Shown: positions 1 through 9,204, counted from the first letter of the stretch. The stretch: DNA of 24,825 nucleotides from Eimeria necatrix (GCF_000499385.1 NW_013652122.1:52501-77325), one strand, 5' to 3'. Program-made: numbers and translations. The notes: generated by a model not told the origin, from the letters alone.

Positions 1-41
1 TGGGATTGTTTTGCAAAACACAACTTACTTTTTTTCCCCAA

Positions 42-126
42 AAAATGAGCAAAAATGAGCAAAAAATGAGCAAAAATGAGCAAAAAATGAGCAAAAAAGG
101 AGCAAAAATGAGCAAAAAATGAGCAA
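42..126. repeat. AAAAATGAGC tandem repeat
   Basis: About eight head-to-tail copies of a 10-11 bp unit (AAAAATGAGC with one A more or less). One copy is altered to AAAAAAGGAGC. It lies in the presumed second intron of eIF6. Confidence 0.85.
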
Positions 127-568
127 AAGGGGGCCAAAAAACGAACTCAACAGGCGCAAAAAACTTGCATGCAACTTGCATGCGTTTGGGGCTTTTCAGA
201 CTTTTACTGCATGCCAAAGACAGGAGAAGTTGTTGGAGAAATTAAATGAAATTAGTGGCTTTTTTGGATCAAAAAGATGGTTTTTAGAGCACAAGAAAGC
301 CATTAAAAGAACTAAAACAGAAATAAAAGTTTGAAGTTTTGAAAACAAAAAAAACTGGGAAAAAAGAGGCCACAAAAAAGTTCATTTAGTTCAAAAGAAT
401 TAATCAAAAACCACTGCAGATTCCACTGAGACATTTAAAACACTAAAAGGCCACTTAAGAGATTTATTAAACTTTTAAGAAACAATAAAAGAATTAAACT
501 CTAAAGAAGAAACTTAAGAGCCCCCAGAAGACACTCTAGCCTTTACAGGAAACACTGCGGAAGACTGC

Positions 569-763
569 AGCAGCGCAGCACCTGCTGCAGCACCTGCTGC
601 AGCACCTGCTGCAGCACTTGCTGCAGCACCTGCTGCAGCACCCGCTGCACCACCTACTGCAGCACCTGCTGCAGCACCTGCTGCAGCACCCGCTACACCA
701 CCTACTGCAGCACCCGCTGCAGCACCCGCTGCAGCACCCGCTGCAGCACCTGCTGCAGCACCT

Positions 764-795
<32 letters not shown>

Positions 796-797
796 TC
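569..797. repeat. CCTGCTGCAGCA 12-mer array running into (CAG)n
   Basis: About 16 copies of a 12-bp unit (CCTGCTGCAGCA, with CACCCG and CACCTACTG variants) followed by roughly ten CAG triplets that end at the eIF6 exon 2 donor. On the plus strand one frame reads as Pro-Ala-Ala-Ala repeats, but it has no ATG. On the minus (sense) strand the block is CTG-rich intron sequence starting right after the splice donor, which explains it better. Confidence 0.85.
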
Positions 798-799
798 AC

Positions 800-1328
800 C
801 GACGCAGACCCTGCCAATGACTGCAGTGCCAGCGACTGAGGCCTGGACCACGGGAATGTGGGGCCCCAACTCAGCCTCTATGGCGGAGTAGAAGTGCTCG
901 CTGCCGCCGGGGGCCACCAGGCAGTAAGAGTTGGTGAGTTTCGCGAAAACCCCCACTTCGTTCGAGGACTCGAAGTGCGTCCCTGCGACAAACCCTAAAC
1001 CCTAAACCCTAAACCCTAAACCCTAAACCCTAAACCCTAGGCCCTAAGCCCTAGCCCTGCCCGCGCGGCCGCCCCGGACGCCCGCAGGCCCCAGGGGGGC
1101 CCCTCCGGCTCGCAGGTGACCCAGGTGGGGACTTGGGCTGCTGCAGGGCCCCCGCGGTACCCAAGGACACGCGGGGGGGGCCCCGGGGGCCCCTGGGGCC
1201 CCTCGGGGGCCCCCGGGGGCCCCCGGGGGCCCCCGGGGGCCCCTGAACTGCGGGGCCGCGTCAAGGGCCCTGCAAAAGCCCCCCGGTACCTCCTGCGGGC
1301 CCTCCAGCGTCTGCTTACGTATTGCCAT
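800..1328 (-). CDS. EIF6: Eukaryotic translation initiation factor 6 (eIF6), 5' two exons, gene runs off the window
   Basis: eIF6 (yeast Tif6) binds the 60S ribosomal subunit, is needed for its biogenesis and keeps it from joining 40S too early. Exon 1 is 1328-1319: ATG GCA ATA C, ending at a GTAAGC donor. Exon 2 is 982-800, after a CGCAG acceptor. Both junctions are phase 1 and splice to MAIR + [17 protein letters not shown], which lines up with the family start MAxRxxFENNxEIGxFAKLTN. It continues through [30 protein letters not shown] and IGRVCVG, all hallmark segments of the first pentein repeat. About 64 of the usual roughly 245 residues are visible. Exon 2 ends G|GTGAGC in phase 1, and the next exon is outside the window. 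The ATG context is CAAGATGG. No homopolymer tract interrupts this conserved part. The family call is firm; the 10-nt first exon is inferred from the splice sites and the protein match. Confidence 0.93.
990..1038. repeat. Interstitial telomere-like repeat, (AAACCCT)7
   Basis: Seven perfect AAACCCT units on the plus strand, degenerating to CTAGGCCCTAAGCCCTAGCCC up to about 1057. The same heptamer is the telomere repeat of coccidia, and interstitial copies are typical of Eimeria repeat-rich segments. Here it is inside an intron, not at a chromosome end. Confidence 0.97.
1173..1244. repeat. GGGGGCCCCC palindromic decamer array
   Basis: Consecutive copies of a self-complementary 10-bp unit (GGGGGCCCCC, with CTGGGGCCCC and TCGGGGGCCC variants) within eIF6 intron 1. 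G runs occur on both strands. GCAGGTGACCC lies beside it at 1112-1122 and recurs beside another such array at 5435-5445. Confidence 0.9.
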
Positions 1329-1964
1329 CTTGTTGCTGCAGCAGGAGACAGACAGCAGCAGCAGGGAAAGCAAGATATGCAGCTGCTGCCGCAGCTAGCC
1401 AGCTCGAGGCAGCAGCAAGGCAGTGCAGGCTGCAGCGCGGGGCCGCGAGGGAGGGGCCGCCACTGAAGTGAGGGGCTGGGCCTACACTAAAGAAGAAGAC
1501 GCAGCCCATGCAAAACGAAAAACAGTTCCAAATAAGAAAACGGGGCCGAAGGTCACGGTCGCGCTGCGCAGAAGCAGCAGCAGCAGCAGCAGCTGCAGCA
1601 GCAGCTGCAGCAGCAGTGGCAGCAGCGCGACTCTCGAGCTGCTGCCGCGCCTAGGCTGCCTTCACGCCTTTTTCGCGCAGCCAAGGCGACGCCAAAGTGA
1701 ATTTAAAAGAAGTAAAAAAACTGGACAATTGAAGGAGTAGAAACAGCACAGGAAGAGCCGCAGGCAGCCCCCGCTCTGTGGGGTCCATGTGCAGGTTTCA
1801 GCAGCAGCAGCAGCAGCAGCAGCAGCTGCAGCAAAATGCTGGCCCCTGTTCTTTCATAAAATGAAGCCTACTAAATAATGAGGAGCAGAACTACGAAATT
1901 TAAAACGCATGCCGCAGCCAAACGCGGGCCAGCGAGCGACCAGATCAGCTGGGCCAGGCACACC

Positions 1965-2003
<39 letters not shown>

Positions 2004-2400
2004 CACGTGTAATCCTTTAGATATTCAATAACACTGCAATTAAGTGTGCCGCAATATGCAGCTGCTAACCTGCAAAGGCTACAAAGAGCTGACACAAAGC
2101 CACAGTGAAGCAGCTGTGGCCGCCCCCCTCCAGCGCTACGAGTGCTGCTGGTTTTTATGTTGCTGCTGCTGCTGCTGCTGCTGCTCTAGCGGACATTGCT
2201 TTAGTGAGGAAAAAGTGTTCAGCAGCAACACAAGCAGCAGTAACAGCAACAGCAGCACCAGCAAGGGAGGATCACAGCAGCAAAGTGTTGTAAGAAAGCT
2301 CCTAGAAAAGAGTTAGAGGAAAAAAAGAAGAAAAAAGAAAGCAAGAGAGGCAGCGAGAAGACTGCCACTCTGCAGCGCGCCAGACTTTTGCTTCAGTTTT
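1329..2400. other. Upstream flank of eIF6, no gene assigned
   Basis: This should hold the eIF6 promoter and 5' UTR (transcribed leftwards). It contains CAG/CTG runs at 1575-1625, 1800-1835, 1965-2002 and 2158-2190 between short unique pieces. A plus-strand frame at 1423-1740 and another at 2044-2316 are open but begin at non-ATG codons and match nothing I recognise. Confidence 0.5.
1871..2020 (-). other. Hydrophobic open-frame end, possible last exon
   Basis: On the minus strand a frame runs through an Ala tract into VCLAQLIWSLAGPRLAAACV and then LNFVVLLLII before a TAG stop at 1871. Two hydrophobic stretches at the very end resemble a membrane segment. There is no ATG (the frame opens at a GTG near 2095), no convincing acceptor and no recognised family, so this may be chance. 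It is recorded because the unique, non-repeat part is the hydrophobic part. Confidence 0.15.
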
Positions 2401-2404
2401 TAGT

Positions 2405-3325
2405 GCTGAAGGTTTAAAGTGTAAGGTTTAGATCATAACTGTAAGGTTTATATCATAAATAAAGTCTAAGGTTTAGATCATAAATAAAGTCTAAGGTTTA
2501 GATCATAAATAAAGTCTAAGGTTTATATCATAAGAAAACTGTAAGGTTTAGATCATTCGTAAACTGTAAGGTTTAGATCATAAGAAAACTGTAAGGTTTA
2601 TATCCTAAGTAAAGTGTAAGGTTTATATCATAAGTAAACTGTAAGGTTTATATCCTAAGTAAAGTGTAAGCTTTAGATCATAAATAAAGTCTAAGGTTTA
2701 GATCATAAGTAAACTGTAAGGTTTAGATCATAAGAAAACTGTAAGGTTTAGATCATACGTAAACTGTAAGGTTTATATCCTAAGTAAAGTCTGAGGTTTA
2801 TATCATAAGTAAAGTGTAAGGTTTATATCATAAGAAAACTGTAAGGTTTATATCCTAAGTAAAGTGTAAGGTTCAAATCACAAGTAGCACAAGATGGACT
2901 TTAATACCCAAAAAGTAAGTTTTAAACTGTAAGGTTTAGATCCTAAGTAAACTGTAAAGTTTAGACCATAAATAGCACAAGATGGACTCTAATGCCCAAA
3001 AGTCAAAATTTAAAGTCTAAGATTTATATCACAAGTAGCACAAAGTGGACTTTAATACCCAAAAGGTAAGATTTAAACTGTAAGGTTTAGATAATAAATA
3101 GCACAAGGTGGGACTCTAATACCCAAAAGTCAAAGTTTAAAGTGTAAGGTTTAGATAATAAATAGCACAAGGTGGACTTTAATACCCAAAAAGTAAGTTT
3201 TAAGCTGTAAGGTTTATATAATAAATAACACAAGATGGACTTTAATACCCAAAAGATAAGTTTTAAAGTGTAAGGTTTATATCATAAATAGCACAAGATG
3301 GACTCTAATGCCCAAAAGGTAAGTT
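2405..3325. repeat. AAGGTTTAGATCATAA minisatellite with higher-order units
   Basis: From about 2405 to 2890 the sequence is a tandem array of 25-28 bp units built on GTAAGGTTTAGATCATAA followed by GTAAACT, GAAAACT or ATAAAGTCT. From about 2885 to 3325 the same core alternates with a unit containing AGCACAAGATGGACT and TTTAATACCCAAAA, giving a composite period of roughly 70-80 bp repeated six or seven times. It is AT-rich and free of CAG. The core GGTTTAG resembles a degenerate telomere heptamer, which may be how it arose. Confidence 0.92.
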
Positions 3326-3426
3326 TAAGGCCTCAGGCGCTAAAACTTGTTTTGCAATTAGTGCTTGTGGTCAGCATTTCTGGCCCAATTGAGAGTTATT
3401 GAAGTTGCCCTGCTAGTGGCAGACTT

Positions 3427-3470
<44 letters not shown>

Positions 3471-3607
3471 GAGAAGATAGCAGCAGCAAACCCCATATTG
3501 CAGCAGATATTTCTGTCTCACAGCTCCAGTGTGTGCCATCGAAGGGAACTCCTCGCAGCAGAACGTTCGAGCTGCTGCTGCAGAGTCCGCCAATGTCAAA
3601 ATCGAAG

Positions 3608-3649
<42 letters not shown>

Positions 3650-4035
3650 TCTGCCACAGGAAGTGGGGCTTGCAATTGGGTTTTCTTTTCTTAAATGTGC
3701 CACGGATTATGGACAAACTGCAAAAAGCTTTCCTTCAATGTATACCAAATCGCTCGGAAAGCTGGGTTTGCTGCTCGTGCTGCTGCTGCTTTTGCTCGGG
3801 CTGCTGCTGCTGTTGCTTCTACAGCTCTGCTGCACGTGCACCGCAGCCTGCTGCAGCAGCTGCAGTTCGACTGCTGCGCCTGCTGCTTCTGCTGCAGCAG
3901 GTGCTTTGAGCATCCGCATCTGCTGCAGCAGTGGCGCAGTTCTGCTGCAGTTCTGCTGCAGCTCTGCAGCAGCGGCCATTGCCTTCACCTCTACGGCTTT
4001 CGCTGCACCTTCTGGTGGTTCTGTTGCCGCTGCTT

Positions 4036-4080
<45 letters not shown>

Positions 4081-4211
4081 CAGCAAAAGGCGGAAAAAAG
4101 GCGCAGCAAGCCGCCAGATTGGAAGCAAATGTTGTTTTATTCTTTTTGATTTTTTTCGAGAAGCTAAAAATCTTTTTTTCGCACTTTTGCAGCAAATGGC
4201 GCAGCAGCAAA
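3326..4211. other. Mixed CAG/CTG-rich segment, no gene assigned
   Basis: Triplet runs alternate in orientation: CAG at 3428-3470, 3610-3650 and 4035-4085; CTG at 3777-3835 and in dispersed form to 3970. Several frames are open on both strands because neither CAG nor CTG contains a stop. One ATG-started frame, 3709-3909 plus, begins MDKLQKAFLQCIPNRSESWV and then becomes Cys/Ala-rich. No domain is recognised and no splice pair could be fixed. Confidence 0.45.
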
Positions 4212-4394
4212 ATGGCCGGAACTCCCGAGTTGTCTGCAGCACTTTGGCTGCTGCTCATCTGCTGCTGGCCAGTTGCTGCGCCTCCGCCCGCTGCTGCTGC
4301 TGCTGCTATTTGTGTCTGCTGCTGCTGCTATTTGTGTCTGCTGCTGCTAACTTCATTTGACAATGACTGTGCAGACAAAAAATCTTTTTTCTAG
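4212..4394 (+). CDS. Small hypothetical ORF with signal-peptide-like start
   Basis: A 60-codon frame from an ATG in strong context (CAAAATGG) to TAG. It starts MAGTPELSAALWLLLICCWP, an N-terminus shaped like a secretory signal, followed by a Pro/Ala stretch, a Cys/Leu-rich hydrophobic stretch from CTG triplets and a polar tail ending DNDCADKKSFF. No family is recognised. CTG runs give Leu/Cys/Ala in any frame, so the hydrophobicity may be a by-product of the repeat. It could also be part of a larger spliced gene. Confidence 0.25.
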   Translation: MAGTPELSAALWLLLICCWPVAAPPPAAAAAAICVCCCCYLCLLLLTSFDNDCADKKSFF

Positions 4395-5230
4395 AAAGCA
4401 AATGCAGCTGCTAGTAGTTTATAATACGTGCCTTTAAAAAAAAACACAAGTGCTGCTTCTGCGAAGTAATTGGCAGAAATAACTTTCTCAGCTTATGAAC
4501 TTCGCAGCAAAAAAGGCCCCAGCAGTGGCCAGCTGGCTTTTTAGCTGGAGTCTAAAGGGGCTCTGGAGTGCCCCCAAAACACTCTCAAAGTGCCCAAGTT
4601 CGGGGCCCCACACTTCCATTCTGTGCAGCACTTAGTCGAAAAAACAACTCTGGTTTGCCCTCAGCAGATCTAAAAGGATGTTGGTTTATATACGCGCAGA
4701 TGAAGAAGCATTTGAAAGTAAGGATCTGCAGTTTTGGCTGAGAGGAAAGTAATGTTAATTCAAGCTTGGGACTTCAAACTAAGTTGTTTCCAGTTTCTAG
4801 TTGTCGCTGAGCAGCTAATAGTGCAGTTGGGATGCTCTCTTATAGAGAAAATGCATTTTATACTTTTACTTCCGGGCTGCTCTTGAGTTAAAAAGCGGCC
4901 ATCAGTCTTAGTCTAGTTTTTGCTGTTCCCAACTTCGTCTAAGTCCGGCTGGCTTCACAACAGTTGATAGAATCGAAAGACAAGGCTACCAAGAGGCTAT
5001 AAATCAAAGAAATTGCTTTACAACTTCGGGCCTGCAGTACTGGGGCCCCAGAGTAAGTCTGGTGGCAGCATTTTCGAGGCCTCCAGTAGGTGGCACTCAT
5101 CCCAAACTTCACAAACTACGACTTAGGAAAAACTGGCAAGGGGAAACGTTGAAGCAGCAGCATTTGCTGAAGCTTCAGCAGCAGCAGCACAAATTTTAGC
5201 AGCTGCAGCACTTTCACTTGCAGCAATCAA
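4395..5230. other. Unique low-repeat segment, no gene assigned
   Basis: This is the longest stretch with almost no triplet repeats outside genes. One ATG frame at 4495-4635 (plus) starts MNFAAKKAPAVASWLFSWSL and runs 46 codons without a recognisable motif. No tRNA B-box, rRNA or transposon signature was seen on either strand. It may hold UTR or short exons of a gene I cannot assemble. Confidence 0.4.
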
Positions 5231-5231
5231 A

Positions 5232-5273
5232 GTACGTACACCTCAGCAACTTGTGCTGCTGAGGTGTACGTAC
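5232..5273. repeat. Perfect 17-bp inverted repeat with 8-nt loop
   Basis: The left arm GTACGTACACCTCAGCA (5232-5248) and its exact reverse complement (5257-5273) flank the loop ACTTGTGC. Each arm contains the recurrent GTACGTACACC motif, and the 14 bases GGTGTACGTACACC at 5263-5276 are themselves a perfect palindrome. It could extrude as a cruciform or form an RNA hairpin. No T-run follows that would suggest a terminator. Confidence 0.9.
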
Positions 5274-5385
5274 ACCGCACGCTGCCCGTGGCTGTTATCA
5301 GACAAACGTGAACTCCAAACAAAATTTTTATTTTTATTTATAATATTTACATCCAAAGTCCCCCTTTCCCTCCATTCTGCCTCCC

Positions 5386-5428
5386 TAGGGGCCCCCTGGG
5401 GGGCCCCAAGGGGCCCCCCAGGGGCCCC
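5386..5428. repeat. GGGGCCCC decamer array, second copy
   Basis: Four to five units of GGGGCCCC separated by CT, AA or CA, followed by GCAGGTGACCC at 5435-5445. The same 11-mer flanks the array in eIF6 intron 1, which marks the two as copies of one element rather than independent G/C runs. Confidence 0.8.
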
Positions 5429-5611
5429 AAACGAGCAGGTGACCCTGGGCAATAGGCGGACTCAGCGTGTGCTTGGTGTCAAATTGTGCTAAAAACACTA
5501 TTAAAAAACTGAAATAAAGATAATAAACAATTAAATACCATTTAAACAAATTAATTGACTTTCTAATATGATTTCCAGCACAGAGAGAGCCCCCTCCCGG
5601 TGCGGCTCGTC

Positions 5612-5653
5612 CCGGGAGCCCCCGGGGGCCCCGGGGGGCCCCAGGGGGCCTCC
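5612..5653. repeat. GGGGCCCC decamer array, third copy
   Basis: Units of CCCGGGGGCC and CCCAGGGGGCC lie between a CCCTCCCGG-type flank and a CTG run. It is degenerate compared with the arrays at 1173 and 5386. Confidence 0.75.
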
Positions 5654-6340
5654 AGGCTGCTGCTGCTGTGTCTGCTGCTCGCTTGGGCTATATAGTGCTT
5701 TTTAGAGATTTCTTTTTTTTTAATTTGCATTTATAAAGGGCTGGGGGTTAAAAAAGGGAAAAAAGGGGAATTAAATGCAGTCTGGGAGAGGTTTTGCTGC
5801 TGCAGCAGGAGCTGCAGCTGTAGGAGAGGCCCTGCTGCTGCTGCAGGTACAGCGCGCCCCTTAAATCCTCAAGTGGGTTTAATTCGCATTTCTTTTTAAT
5901 TTATTTATTCTTATTTTCTTTTTATGAGGCAGCAAATAAAAGACTCAGGGGAAGCGACGACATTAAAAAAGAAAAAACAGAAAGACAAAAAAACAAAAAA
6001 ATAACAAAGATCTCAAGAGATAAGGAAAGACTAGAAGACGAATTCAGAAGCAAAAAGAGTTTTGAAAAAATAAAAAAATAAAAGGAAATAAAAGAAATAA
6101 AAGAAAAAATAAAAAGAGAAATAAAAGAAATAAAAGGAAAAATAAAAAGAGAAATAAAAAGAGATTAAAAACGGCGAAAGGGACAAATCAAAGAAAGGCA
6201 AAAAAGATAAAAAGAGAAAAAAGAGGAAAAGAGACAAAAAGGAATTGAAAGAAATAAAAAGAAATAAAAAGAGAAACTGAAAAAAGACGAAAGAGACAAA
6301 AAAGGAAAAAAGACAAAAGGAGAAAACAGCAAAAAGCAGG
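5654..6340. other. A-rich spacer upstream of the 6699 gene
   Basis: CTG/CAG remnants near 5800-5850 are followed from about 5940 to 6335 by a strongly A-rich, mostly purine tract made of AAATAAAAG- and AAAAAGAG-like units. Frames on the minus strand translate as Phe/Leu/Ser runs and are an artefact of composition. This is a plausible promoter or 5' UTR region for the downstream plus-strand gene, but no specific element can be named. Confidence 0.5.
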
Positions 6341-6648
6341 CTGCCAGCAGCAGCAGCAGCAGCAGCACACAGACACGGAGAAGAGGCATTCTCAAAATGT
6401 AGCAGCAGCAGCAGCACAGCAGCAGCAGCAGCAGCAGCAAAGGAGGGATAACAACAGCAGGAAGAGCAGTAAAGGAACAGCGGCACAGCAGCTGCAGCAG
6501 CAAGCCGCAGCAGTGCAGCAGCAGCAGCGCAGCAGCAGCAGCGCAGCATCATGCGCGCAGCAAGCGCCACAGGGACGTCGAAAAGCAGCAGCAAGACGGA
6601 GAGGCCCTCCGTGGTGCAGCAGCAAGGCAAGACTCCCTGAACAGCAGT

Positions 6649-6697
<49 letters not shown>

Positions 6698-6698
6698 A

Positions 6699-6841
6699 AT
6701 GGAAGCAATTGCAACACCAGCAGATGTTATGCGTCGCTTTCGGCTGCTGCAGCTGGCAAACAGCAGAGCCAGGAAGCAGCGGCTGCAGCTGGCGGAGCGG
6801 CGGCTGGGCTCGACGGGAGCAGCAGCAGCAGCAAAGCACGA

Positions 6842-6872
<31 letters not shown>

Positions 6873-7007
6873 GCAAAGCACGACGCAGCAGCAGACCCAG
6901 CAGCAGACCTGCACACCGGCCAGAGGCCGCTGCTGCCAGCCAAAGCTACTTGGGGTATATCTCAGCAGCAAAGAGCTCTATTCTTAAGCCGCCGCAAGCA
7001 AGCCGGA

Positions 7008-7039
<32 letters not shown>

Positions 7040-7209
7040 GGACGGTGCTGCAGCTGCTGCAGCGGCTGCTCCTCCTTCGAAGAGCGCGCACTCGGCAACC
7101 GCCAGCAGCGCAGCAGCAGCAGCAGCAGCAGCAGAACGGCGCTCCCGCCGCATCTACCCCACAATCGTTGTGGAAGCAAGCAGCACTCCTGAAGAGTTAC
7201 AAGAGCTTG

Positions 7210-7240
<31 letters not shown>

Positions 7241-7517
7241 CCTGCACCACCACCATCAGCGCACAGCCAACGGCAGCGGCAGCAGCAAAACACCCCAAGC
7301 AGAAGCAGCAGAGATCGAGCTGCTGCTGCAGCAGCTACCCTGGGTGCAGCAGCAGCAAGCCGCAAACGGAGACGCAGCAGACGCAGCAAATATACCAACA
7401 AGCGAAGACCCCGCGAACGCAGCAGCAGCAGCAGCAGGGGTGAAACGAGAAGCAGAAGCAGCAGCGGACGGCAGCCCAGCAGCAGACGCAGCAGCAGCAG
7501 GCGTGGCCGGCGGCTCC

Positions 7518-7549
<32 letters not shown>

Positions 7550-8159
7550 TGAAATAGACCCCCTCGAGCAGCTGCCGCCGTCGCTGCTGGCACTTATAGA
7601 ACTTCACTTCCGACGCGCAACAGTTGCTGCTGTTGAAGAAGACAAAAGAGCTTTAGAAATGGCCCGGCCTTTGTGGCTGCAGAAGCAGCTAGCAGCAGCA
7701 GCAGCAGCAGCAGCAGGGGCAGCAAGAGCAGCGGAACCCGCTGCAGACGCCGCAGCACAGCAGCCACACGGCTCCGCAGCTGCAGCAGCAGCAGCGCAGC
7801 GACCTCAAAGCCACCGCAGGGACGGAGAGCCCCACCAACTGCTGCAGCAGCAGCAGCAGCAGCAGCAGCGCCGCAGGCAGCAGGAGCAGCTAACTCTGAG
7901 GTCCAGCCAGCACTCCTGGTTCATCTGCACTCAGCAGCCCCAGCAGCAGCAGCACAGCGGCCAACAAGCAGCAGCAGCAGCAGCACCTGCAGCAGCAGCA
8001 ATCCCCCGCCGCGCCATTGAGCGGCTCGTGCTGCTGTTCAAGAGAGACCTGCTGCCGCAGCAGCTGCCCTCAGCTCTTGCCCAAAGCAGCAGCAGCAGCA
8101 GCAAAGCAGCAGCAAACAGCTCGCAGCGCTTCGGAAGCAAACTCTTGACAAAAACTTAA
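6699..8159 (+). CDS. Unrecognised Ala/Gln/Ser-rich protein, 486 aa
   Basis: An open frame in which unique segments alternate with homopolymer tracts. I chose the ATG at 6699 (context GCAAAATGG) because the frame upstream of it is only triplet repeat opening at a GTG at 6513. It begins MEAIATPADVMRRFRLLQLA, a basic helix-like region. Later come ERRSRRIYPTIVVEASSTPE, an acidic EIDPLEQLPPSLLALIELHF block, EEDKRALEMARPLWLQ, and near the end IPRRAIERLVLLFKRDLLPQ. Ala (GCA/GCT), Gln and Ser runs separate them. There are no transmembrane segments and no domain I recognise. Sense-strand CAG dominates, as in the identified coding exons. One GCT run at 7003-7075, preceding ACGGTGCTG, could hide an intron. 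Telomere-like repeats begin right at the stop codon. I am fairly confident that it is coding, but not of exon limits or function. Confidence 0.6.
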
Positions 8160-8276
8160 CCCTAGAGTTTCTCAAAACCCCAAAAACCCAAACCCTTTTA
8201 AACGAACCCTAGGGGCCCCCTTGGGGCCCCCTTGGGGCCCCCAATGACCCTTTAGGGGCCCCCCTGGGGCCCCCTT
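8158..8276. repeat. Degenerate telomere-like repeat plus GGGGCCCC array
   Basis: The sequence from 8158 (AACCCTAGAG, AAAACCCCAAAAACCC, AACCCTTTT, GAACCCTAGG) is decayed AAACCCT. It passes directly into GGGGCCCCCTT units at 8212-8276. The pairing of a telomere-like run with a GGGGCCCC array is the same as in eIF6 intron 1, here just after the stop of the 6699 gene. Confidence 0.8.
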
Positions 8277-9013
8277 GCTGCTTGCTGCTGCAGCAGCAGC
8301 TGATGTATAGCGTGCAGCGGGAATAGTCTGAATCGAAAGGTCGCACTGGCAAAGAGCGCCCCAGCCATTGAACTAACAGGCAGCAGCAGCAGCAGCAGCA
8401 GTAGCAGCGCCCCGCTGGAGAGCAGCAGCTGCTGCTGCTGCTGCTGCGGCCGCCCCCTTGCCGGCCCCCTTCACAAGCTGCGGCCGCGGCGGCCGGTGCT
8501 GCTGCTGCTGCAGCGGCTGGCTCCGCCGGGAGACAGCGCTGCAGCGCAGCGCGCTGCTGCAGCAGCAGCAGCAGCAGCAGCAAGTTTCTGGTAGGAAGCT
8601 GACGCACTACGCGCCCCCGCGCTTGCAGGAAATGGCATCTCAGACCCTCCCCTCTGCTGCTGAGCTGCTGCGGGGCCCCACAGCCCCGCAGCGCCCCGTG
8701 CGTTGCAGAGAAAGCCGGGCTCCGCTGCACGCTGCTGCTGCTGCTGCTGCTGTTGCAGCTGCTGCAGTTGCTGCTGCTGCTGCAGCAGCAGCAGGGTTCA
8801 GGGAGAAGCAAAGGGAGAGAGGCAACCCAGACGTAAGCCCCATCCTGTTGGTGCTGCTGTATGTACACCGAGTGCATAAGCTCACGCCTGATACGCGGCG
8901 GGGAAGCAGCAGCAGCAGCAGCAGCAGTTCGCTGCTGCTGCTGCTGCTGCTCGCCGCCAATCGCTATACATTTTGTGCCGCTCAAACCCTGCTGCCACTA
9001 ACGGTCTCAGGGC

Positions 9014-9041
9014 AGCTAGCTAGCTAGCTAGCTAGCTAGCT
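9014..9041. repeat. (AGCT)7 self-complementary microsatellite
   Basis: Seven perfect AGCT units, 28 bp in all, identical on both strands and therefore able to fold on itself. It sits between two CTG/CAG blocks in unassigned DNA. Confidence 0.95.
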
Positions 9042-9204
9042 GAGAGCTGCGCACAAAACTGGATGAGCATAACTCCTAACCCTCGCGGCTTGCTGGCTCG
9101 GGGACTTTCCCCGTAGCTGAAAAGCTGCTGCTGCTGCTGCTGCTGCAGCAGCAGCAGCTGCTCAGTCCGTGCGCTACGACACACTCCGCCGGGTGCCTCG
9201 AGGC

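Larger units (their letters stand above)
1..799 (-). other. eIF6 intron 2, visible part
   Basis: This stretch lies downstream of the eIF6 exon 2 donor (GTGAGC on the minus strand, starting at 799). I searched the minus strand for the next conserved eIF6 segment (human NRHGLLVP) and found none, so the next exon is probably beyond position 1 and this is intron. It holds a degenerate 10-11 bp repeat at the far end, unique AT-rich DNA from about 130 to 520, and a triplet/12-mer repeat next to the donor. Small open frames here, such as 119-334 on the plus strand, have AT-driven composition and no recognisable domain. Confidence 0.6.
983..1318 (-). other. eIF6 intron 1 (336 bp)
   Basis: The donor is C|GTAAGC at 1318 and the acceptor is GTCGCAG ending at 983, both in phase 1. 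The intron contains a GGGGGCCCCC array in its donor-side half and seven AGGGTTT units (sense orientation) that stop within about six bases of the acceptor. There is no conventional long pyrimidine tract: the TTT of each telomere-like unit is all that is available there. Confidence 0.85.

Noticed and set aside
520..819. Pro-Ala-Ala-Ala repeat protein on the plus strand
   Set aside because: The frame has no ATG, follows a stop directly and overlaps eIF6 exon 2 and its intron on the other strand. The repeat is better explained as CTG-rich intron.
618..839. Leu-Gln-His repeat ORF, plus strand
   Set aside because: A frame shadow of the same 12-mer array, antisense to eIF6.
990..1038. A true telomere or chromosome end
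   Set aside because: Only seven units, flanked on both sides by gene sequence and lying inside an intron.
6031..6717. Phe/Leu-rich ORFs on the minus strand
   Set aside because: Reverse reading of an A-rich tract plus CAG runs; composition artefact.
6946..7593. Leu/Arg-rich minus-strand ORF
   Set aside because: Antisense shadow of the Ala/Gln-rich gene at 6699-8159; CAG read backwards gives Leu, Cys or Ala.
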